Shown here: in pieces, positions 51,814-56,441 of the stretch | Numbering within the stretch: the stretch's first letter is position 1 | Layout of the letters: each line of letters opens with the position of its first letter | Assembly (NCBI GenBank): GCA_945900945.1 | Contig: CAMDKL010000015.1 | Coordinates: forward strand, 1 to 56,441 | DNA from: Pirellula staleyi DSM 6068 | Lineage (GTDB): Bacteria; Planctomycetota; Planctomycetia; Pirellulales; Pirellulaceae | Reading direction: 5' to 3' | Length of the DNA stretch: 56,441 nt | Made by a program: the position numbers and the translations under genes | Notes under the pieces: model-generated | Told to the model about the DNA's origin: nothing | The model's input: only the letters and a program-made list of their open reading frames with translations | Database searches by the model: none

Positions 51814-52575
51814 GTGCCTAACGTCGTGTTTGTAGCTGCATCAACTGATTGTTTCCCTAATCTTCCGTTCCCAGATGTGATCGAGGTACTTAGCGACCTG
51901 GAATTCACCTGCGTGGAAATCGTATTTGACGACAACGGAACGCAAATGCCTCCGGCCAGAATCGTGGAGGAATACGACGAATGCTTGCGTTTAGTGCGCG
52001 ATACGCATCGCCTGGACATCTGCAGTTATACCGTCAAGATCGCCGCAGAGGGTGAGGTTCACTATGAGCGATTTGCCAAAATCTGCGATCTGGCCAAAGC
52101 GACCAAGGTCGTTTCCTTGACGATTCCAAGTGGTGAGCACGGCACCCCGTTCAATCAGGAAGTCGAACATCTTCAGAAATTGGTCGGAATTGCCGGTGAC
52201 CGCGGGGTCCGGATTGGGCTAAAGAGCCAGATCGGTCGTTTGAGTGAAGATCCAGACACCGTTAAAAACCTCTGCGACTACGTTCCAGGTATAGGCTTGA
52301 CGCTGGACCCCAGCCACTACTTGTGCAGCAATAATCGCAATAAGAACTACGAAAAGTTGCTTAAATACGTTTACCACGTGCAATTGCGAGACTCAAAAAA
52401 AGACCAATTGCAAGTACGAGTTGGACAGGGTGAAATCGAATACGGACGCATCATAACGCTTCTGCAAGGAGTCGGTTACGACCAAGCGTTGAGTGTCGAC
52501 ATGACGCCGATGGAAGGCATGGACATGCGTCAGGAATTGAGAAAACTGCGGTTGCTGTTAGATAGTTTGCTTTAG
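51814..52575 (+). CDS. Sugar phosphate isomerase/epimerase (TIM-barrel)
   Basis: A 253-residue TIM-barrel protein of the AP-endonuclease-2 family, with a GTG or CTG-type start near 51814. LSDLEFTCVEIVFDDNG, VKIAAEGEVHYERFAKICDLAK, GLTLDPSHYLCSNN (metal ligands Asp and His) and VYHVQLRDSKKDQLQVRVGQGEIEYG give the familiar ladder of strands. It is shorter than the homologue at 6607-7656 and only distantly similar. Function is unknown. It is the last intact gene before the mobile-element region. Confidence 0.78.
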   Translation: MPNVVFVAASTDCFPNLPFPDVIEVLSDLEFTCVEIVFDDNGTQMPPARIVEEYDECLRLVRDTHRLDICSYTVKIAAEGEVHYERFAKICDLAKATKVVSLTIPSGEHGTPFNQEVEHLQKLVGIAGDRGVRIGLKSQIGRLSEDPDTVKNLCDYVPGIGLTLDPSHYLCSNNRNKNYEKLLKYVYHVQLRDSKKDQLQVRVGQGEIEYGRIITLLQGVGYDQALSVDMTPMEGMDMRQELRKLRLLLDSLL

Positions 52576-52668
52576 GTATACGGTGCCGATTCGATCACGT
52601 TTTCAAAGCGACTGGAAGTCGATGGAGCTGACCAACCAAGTGGAAACGATAAGCCGGTCACATCTGTC

Positions 52669-52710
52669 TAGCGACAATTAGAATCCCTGAGCTAGCGACA
52701 ACTAGAATCC
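52669..52710 (+). repeat. Left terminal repeats of the IS21-type relic
   Basis: Two tandem units: 52669-52686 (TAGCGACAATTAGAATCC) and 52692-52710 (CTAGCGACAACTAGAATCC), which differ by one base in the shared part. Confidence 0.8.
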
Positions 52711-52932
52711 GAGAGGTGTGATTGGTTGGAGTTACCGCTAATCCGCTTGACTAGCGTTTTGGTTTTGTGTCAGTAGTTTGAAACTGCAATTTCAATGATG
52801 TCCGGTTTGGCTCACGTTGATCGCAAGCACTTTTCATGGAGGCTTGTGATGATCGATCCAGGTAGGATTTCAGTTTTGCGGTTCTTGTCGGATACAGGAA
52901 GTACTATCGCCGAATGCGCAAGGAGGTGTTTG

Positions 52933-53754
52933 ATGAACGAACAGATGAAGACAGCGGAAGTTTCGCCAATACCCTGGACGCCAGCCCAAGTGGATGGCCG
53001 ATTGAAGGATCTGCGTCTTCCGACGATCCGTCAATGGGTGACGAAATTAGCGGACCTTGCAGTCTAGGAGAACTGGACGCATACTCAATTTCTGGACGAA
53101 TTGGTGATGAGAGAATGAGAGGCACGAACGCTAAATCGAGTGGCACGGCATCTGCGCCGATCGAAGTTGGCGTATGGCAAGACTTGGAGCGAAATCGTTT
53201 GGACGAAAATCCCAATTTCGGTCCGTCGCCAAATGGATCAACTTCGCACGGGGGAGTTTCTGCAGCGAACGGAGAACGTGCTGATCTTTGGTCGGCCGGG
53301 TTCTGGGAAGACACTTCTGCTGAGCGCATTAGGAGAGCAACTGGTTCGGCAGGGCCATCCAGTATGCTTTGCACCCTGTGCGATGTTGGTTCAACAGCTA
53401 CTCTTAGCGAAAAGAGAATTGAGACTACCACAATTGATTGCGAAGCTTGGGCGGTTCAAGGCGTTGATCATCGACGACTTGGGTTATGTCCAGCAGAGCC
53501 GGGAGGAGATGGAAGTGCTCTTTACACTGCTTTCGGAACGGTACGAGAGAACAAGTGTGCTGGTCAACTGCAACCTGCCATTTTCGAAGTGGGAACAGAT
53601 ATTCAAAGATCCGATGACAACAGCGGCAGCGATCGACCGTCTAGTGCATCACAGCGTGATCATGGAATTCAACGTCTCCAGTTATCGCCTGGATCAGGCC
53701 AAGGCAAACCAGCAAGCCCAATCGCTTGCCAAGCCCAGCGATTCAACATCCTGA
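52933..53754 (+). pseudogene. istB: istB ATP-binding transposition helper, broken by two stop codons
   Basis: A strong AGGAGG site lies six bases before ATG 52933. The reading frame to 53754 encodes an IstB-like AAA+ ATPase: KDLRLPTIRQWVTKLADL, then an in-frame TAG (53065-53067), THTQFLDELVMRE, then an in-frame TGA (53116-53118). An open stretch follows with NRVARHLRRSKL, Walker A GRPGSGKT, Walker B ALIIDDLGYVQ, sensor-like VLVNCNLPFSKW and the end AAIDRLVHHSVIMEF. The last 204 codons are open from 53140. Recoding seems unlikely, because two different stop codons lie 51 bases apart. Confidence 0.88.
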
Positions 53755-53781
53755 GCCTACAGATCGAAGAAGTAAGTTCAG

Positions 53782-53820
53782 GGATTCTAGTTGTCGCTAA
53801 AGTCGGAATCTAATTGTCGC
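53782..53820 (-). repeat. Right terminal repeats of the IS21-type relic
   Basis: Two units inverted relative to the left end: 53782-53798 (GGATTCTAGTTGTCGCT) and 53805-53820 (GGAATCTAATTGTCGC). They pair with the second and first left units respectively. Confidence 0.8.
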
Positions 53821-53826
53821 CGAACA

Positions 53827-53990
53827 GCTCTTCCTCGCTCGTGCCGATCAGCCTGGGTCTGTCGATCGTAAAAACTATCGTTGAGCTTCATGGCGGTTCG
53901 GTTTGTATCACCAGTTCTGAGGGCAGCAGCACCACGGTCGAGACTATTTGGCCAATCGATATGGCTCTGAAATGTCATAGTCAAGATTAA
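53827..53990 (+). pseudogene. C-terminal tail of a histidine kinase beside the IS relic
   Basis: Directly after the right end of the element an open frame reads LGLSIVKTIVELHGGSV, then SSEGSSTTVETIWPI, and stops at 53990. This is the G2-box end of a HATPase_c domain (usually GLGLSIVK, then ELHGG). The residues just before it do not fit the kinase in this frame, but EQLFLARADQPGS in a neighbouring frame resembles the FxR/ADxxGS part, hinting at a frameshift. Only the last ~45 residues remain. The rest is not found on the other side of the IS. Confidence 0.55.
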
Positions 53991-54022
53991 AATCTCTATT
54001 GAAACCTAGTTAGCAACCTGCA

Positions 54023-55354
54023 GTGAAACAATCCAAAATTGAAGACGACAACTCCTTGAAGCCACTACCCAAACAAGTGTGGTTGCTGAGTTGGGTATCA
54101 TTCTTCGCCGATGTGTCGAGCGAGATGATCTATCCACTGCTTCCGCTCTATGTCATTAGCGTACTTGGCACTTCCAAGATGCAACTCGGAGCCATGGAAG
54201 GTGGTGCGGTACTGATTGTTGCGATGATGTCGGCCTACGCAGGAATTCGCAGTGACCGCAACGGAAGCCATGGCGGGCGGATTCCTTGGATTCGTTGGGG
54301 TTACGGATTGCCAGTGCTGGGCAAAGCTTTAATAGCTATTTCAACCACATGGCCACTTATCGTTGGCGGTCGATTGCTTGATCGATTTGGAAAGGGACTT
54401 CGCGGCGCACCGCGTGATGCGCTCATTGCAAGTGCTGTTTCAAAAGATCAACGTGGCCAAGCGTTCGGATTGCATCGCGCATTCGATACGGCCGGTGCGT
54501 TGGTCGGAGTGCTCCTATCAGCGTTTTTGTTGTGGTGGTTGACGGGCGCTCCACAGATTACGAATGCGATTATCGAATCGGCCGTCGCGCTCGAAACACC
54601 AGCATGGGTTTATCGAGCGATTTTTGCGGTGGGAGCGGTTCTCGGGTTGGCTTCGCTCGCGCTCACATTCCTCGTCCGCGAATCCGAAGCAACGGCTGAT
54701 GTTGAAATTAAAAGTCCAGTACCCGATGCATTAATTGTTGAGAAGCAAATTGAACCCAACCATCGTAGCGGCCATAGAAAATTGACTGCTTCCTATTGGT
54801 ATGTTTTGGGTATTCTAGTCCTGTTCTCGTTGGCCAATAGCAGCGACACGTTTTTACTGCTGCGCGCACAAGAGATGGGATTTTCGCCGTGGATGGTTGT
54901 GATGGCCTATGCCGCATACAATCTGACGTATTCAGCGCTGGCGTATCCAGCAGGCGCGTTGAGCGACCGAATCGGACGTTGGAGAATCATTGTCGTTGGC
55001 TGGCTGATCTATGCAGGCGTCTATACAGGGTTTGCCATATTGCCTGTCTCACAAGCTTGGGGCGTATGGCCACTGATGATCGTCTATGGAATTTACATGG
55101 CGATGACTGAGGGGACCGGAAAGGCCCTCATCGCCGATCACGCACCGCAAGATTCTCGTGGGATGGCTCTTGGCATTTTTTATGGGCTTACGGGCCTGAC
55201 GACGTTTGTGTCGAGCATGCTGACCGGATACTTATGGGATCGATTTGGTGCAACTCCCGCATTTCTATCGGGAGGGATTTTTGCTTTGCTCGCTTGCCTT
55301 GCAATCTCGGTATTCCGACCTGCTCGCGTTTCGAAGCGGAAACTTGGAATTTGA
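54023..55354 (+). CDS. Major facilitator superfamily transporter
   Basis: A 443-residue protein with twelve predicted membrane segments. The first segments carry SWVSFFADVSSEMIYPLLPLYV, a phrase typical of one conserved MFS subgroup. The loop 2-3 motif is GIRSDRNGSHGGR, the second half has ALSDRIGRWR, and RFGKGLRGAPRDALIA is a further hallmark. A cytoplasmic, charged linker lies between helices 6 and 7 (about 218-250). A GTG start at 54023 is used; no strong ribosome-binding site is seen. The substrate is unknown. It may be accessory, lying between two mobile-element remnants. Confidence 0.87.
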   Translation: MKQSKIEDDNSLKPLPKQVWLLSWVSFFADVSSEMIYPLLPLYVISVLGTSKMQLGAMEGGAVLIVAMMSAYAGIRSDRNGSHGGRIPWIRWGYGLPVLGKALIAISTTWPLIVGGRLLDRFGKGLRGAPRDALIASAVSKDQRGQAFGLHRAFDTAGALVGVLLSAFLLWWLTGAPQITNAIIESAVALETPAWVYRAIFAVGAVLGLASLALTFLVRESEATADVEIKSPVPDALIVEKQIEPNHRSGHRKLTASYWYVLGILVLFSLANSSDTFLLLRAQEMGFSPWMVVMAYAAYNLTYSALAYPAGALSDRIGRWRIIVVGWLIYAGVYTGFAILPVSQAWGVWPLMIVYGIYMAMTEGTGKALIADHAPQDSRGMALGIFYGLTGLTTFVSSMLTGYLWDRFGATPAFLSGGIFALLACLAISVFRPARVSKRKLGI

Positions 55355-55398
55355 AAAAATGGAATTGCCGTCTGGATTAATTGTAGGCATGAAAAGTT

Positions 55399-55803
55399 AT
55401 GGGACGCATATCGAGAGCCGAAGTCTTCGATCCTAGCGAAGTTGCTATTTGTCATGTTTTTGCTCGGGTCGTGCGCCGCTGCTTTTTACTTGAAAAGGAC
55501 CCGGTTACGGACAAGAACTACGACCACTAAAAAATCTAGATCGAAGATCAACTCAAACATTTGGCCGCAAACTTCCGGATCGACCTCCTATCCTTCGCGA
55601 TTCTCTCCAACCACTTTCACCTTATCCTCCGTTCGCGGCCCGACGTCGTGGCCACGTGGGATAATTCCGAAGTGGCTCGGCGTTGGCTCATGCTTTGCCC
55701 CGATCTTCGAGCGACTGAAACTGGACGTTGGCTATTGGAAGCTACAGATCCAGGAGTTCGGTAGACTCTTTAGCCACATAGCGGGCAATCCGCAAAATAC
55801 TCT
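55399..55803 (+). pseudogene. Internally deleted Y1/HUH (RAYT-like) transposase remnant
   Basis: From ATG 55399 the frame reads MGRISRAEVFDPSEVAICHV, then stops (TAA 55528 and TAG 55537), and goes on as IEDQLKHLAANFRIDLLSFAILSNHFHLIL, given here as overlapping phrases. The phrase NHFHLIL is the HUH metal-binding motif of Y1 (IS200-like) transposases, and RPDVVATWDNSEVARRWLM follows. At about 55695 the coding sense changes frame to FAPIFERLKLDVGYW, which matches the far C-terminus of the family (compare LAPILERVGLSGELW at the right edge). The central ~180 residues are therefore deleted. Confidence 0.75.
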
Positions 55804-55815
55804 AATGGGCGAGTG

Positions 55816-55869
55816 GGAAAACAATGGAAACAATGGTGGAACAATGGAACAATGGGGCGGAACAATGGA
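55816..55869. repeat. Short imperfect tandem array
   Basis: About five to six units of a GGAACAATGG-like 8-10 base motif in a row, with small variations. It lies just beyond the transposase remnant. Confidence 0.55.
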
Positions 55870-56069
55870 GCCATCCAACTAAATATCGCTTGCAAAACTA
55901 TATTCCCGAATACATCATCGACGATCGGAACAGAGCTCTACGACGAATTCCACAACAAGAAATCGCCCTTCCCGGACGACAGTGCCTAGAATCAGACAAC
56001 GAAACTACACCTGTCGATTTCATTCAACCAAACAACGGTGGCTGGAAAGCAATTGGCGGAGGACTTACG

Positions 56070-56441
56070 TCACGCTGGTAGAGGCGAACCGCCTGTGCGG
56101 TAGCCGCTCTGCCCTCGACGTATCGCTTCCTGAGCAAGTGACTCCGGTGTCCCGGCGACACGTTTGAAGATCTTACCGAATCGCTTGACTAAATCGCACC
56201 ACAATTCGCCTGACAGTCCGACTCGTTCCAAGATCGGTGCCAAATCGCTTGGGATCCGGCCCTTCTTGTTGTCGCGGCGTATCTGCCTGCCGGTCCAATC
56301 CAACAGCTTCAAATACAACTCGAAACTTATACCCAGAAATCCTTTGTCACTAGCCCGCTTGCCAGTCTTGCTCGGCATGGCGCCACGATAAGCTGCCGAA
56401 CGCTCGTCGACCGTTACCGGCGTCAGCCAGTCGTCACCGCG
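56070..56441 (-). CDS. C-terminal part of a second RAYT-like (Y1/HUH) transposase, cut by the window edge
   Basis: An open frame enters from beyond position 56441 and ends with a stop at 56070-56072. It reads DDWLTPVTVDERSAAYRGAM, then SDKGFLGISFELYLKLLDWTG and LAPILERVGLSGELW, ending GGSPLPA. This is the typical C-terminus of the same planctomycete transposase-like family as the remnant at 55399. No stop codon interrupts it here, so it may be an intact gene outside the window. The first possible Met inside the window is at 56378 but is internal. It is convergent with the deleted copy. Confidence 0.7.
   Translation of the reverse strand, partial: RGDDWLTPVTVDERSAAYRGAMPSKTGKRASDKGFLGISFELYLKLLDWTGRQIRRDNKKGRIPSDLAPILERVGLSGELWCDLVKRFGKIFKRVAGTPESLAQEAIRRGQSGYRTGGSPLPA

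Larger units (their letters stand above)
52665..53826 (+). mobile_element. Non-autonomous IS21-family relic
   Basis: About 1.16 kb bounded by TGT...ACA ends. Each end carries two copies of a ~18 bp unit in inverted orientation relative to the other end (left AGCGACAATTAGAATCC, right its complement). This multiple-terminal-repeat layout is typical of IS21. Inside, only an istB gene with two stop codons is present and no istA transposase is recognisable, so the element cannot move by itself. No flanking direct repeat is evident. Confidence 0.8.
52576..54022. other. Mobile-element region without intact genes
   Basis: About 1.4 kb holding the IS21-type relic (52665-53826) and a histidine-kinase tail. 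The 90 bp left of the element (52576-52664) show nothing I recognise. There is no target-site duplication visible around the element. Confidence 0.7.
55355..56069. other. 715 bp between the MFS gene and the right-edge remnant
   Basis: Holds the internally deleted HUH-transposase remnant (55399-55803) and a short GGAACAATGG-type tandem array (55816-55869). About 200 bp of further sequence has no recognisable content. Confidence 0.55.

Noticed and set aside
53065-53118. Stop codons in istB as possible recoding (selenocysteine or readthrough)
   Set aside because: Two different stops (TAG and TGA) 51 bases apart in a decayed element fit mutation better; no structured recoding signal seen.
52914-53813. 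299-codon open frame across the IS relic
   Set aside because: It overlaps the istB reading frame, which shows clear Walker A and B motifs; the long frame has no recognisable domain and odd composition.
1-56441. CRISPR array, restriction-modification or other defence island
   Set aside because: No regularly spaced direct repeats, no Cas, methyltransferase or known defence-domain genes were recognised.

Overview
The window looks like a chromosomal segment of a Planctomycetota bacterium, most likely of the Pirellulales. The reasons are a DUF1559 prepilin-like protein, a very long TolC-type outer membrane protein, neutral ceramidase and PHP-domain exoproteins, TAT-exported Gfo/Idh/MocA oxidoreductases, a fused SecDF, lipid A genes, and degraded HUH-transposase genes of a type common in that group. 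Genus cannot be told by eye. Most of the window is ordinary chromosome with short operons on both strands. The accessory DNA lies mainly in small intergenic repeats and in the last 4 kb.

Layout. 0.2-5.4 kb: a double-domain periplasmic PPIase, an App1-like phosphatase, an exported oxidoreductase and a small secreted protein. 5.4-9.4 kb: queE on the minus strand faces a plus-strand run of queF, a TIM-barrel epimerase, an OleB/haloalkane-dehalogenase-like hydrolase and a CitG-like gene. 9.4-10.4 kb: gene-poor DNA with a possible TPR relic. 10.4-15.6 kb: DUF1559 protein plus small lipoprotein, ceramidase, PHP protein and a cysteine-rich exported protein. 15.9-17.6 kb: purE-purK. 17.6-24.2 kb (minus strand): GGDEF protein, glgC, a GNAT protein, a Wza-like export protein and a TPR protein. 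24.4-29.9 kb (plus strand): PPi-type phosphofructokinase, TolC-like protein, tadA and a toxin-antitoxin pair whose toxin has a premature stop. 29.9-37.5 kb (minus strand): yajC, secDF, a membrane protein, btaA-like and argJ. 37.8-43.7 kb (plus strand): M28 peptidase, Skp/OmpH-like chaperone, lpxC, lpxA and a GnnA-like oxidoreductase, forming an envelope-building block. 44-52.6 kb: TIGR03790-like protein, tRNA-Lys, ald, an Nramp-like transporter, recG and an epimerase. 52.6-56.4 kb: an IS21-type relic, a histidine-kinase tail, an MFS transporter and two remnants of one HUH-transposase family.

The main non-genic signal is a dispersed REP-like repeat of about 38 bp, which folds as a bulged hairpin with a TAGC loop. 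It occurs seven times between genes in both orientations, plus degenerate copies. Its co-occurrence with Y1/HUH transposase remnants suggests, but does not prove, a REP/RAYT-type relationship. A second structured element is a ~280 bp near-palindrome upstream of a membrane-protein gene. I found no CRISPR array, prophage, rRNA or recognisable defence island, and no clearly new multi-gene system.
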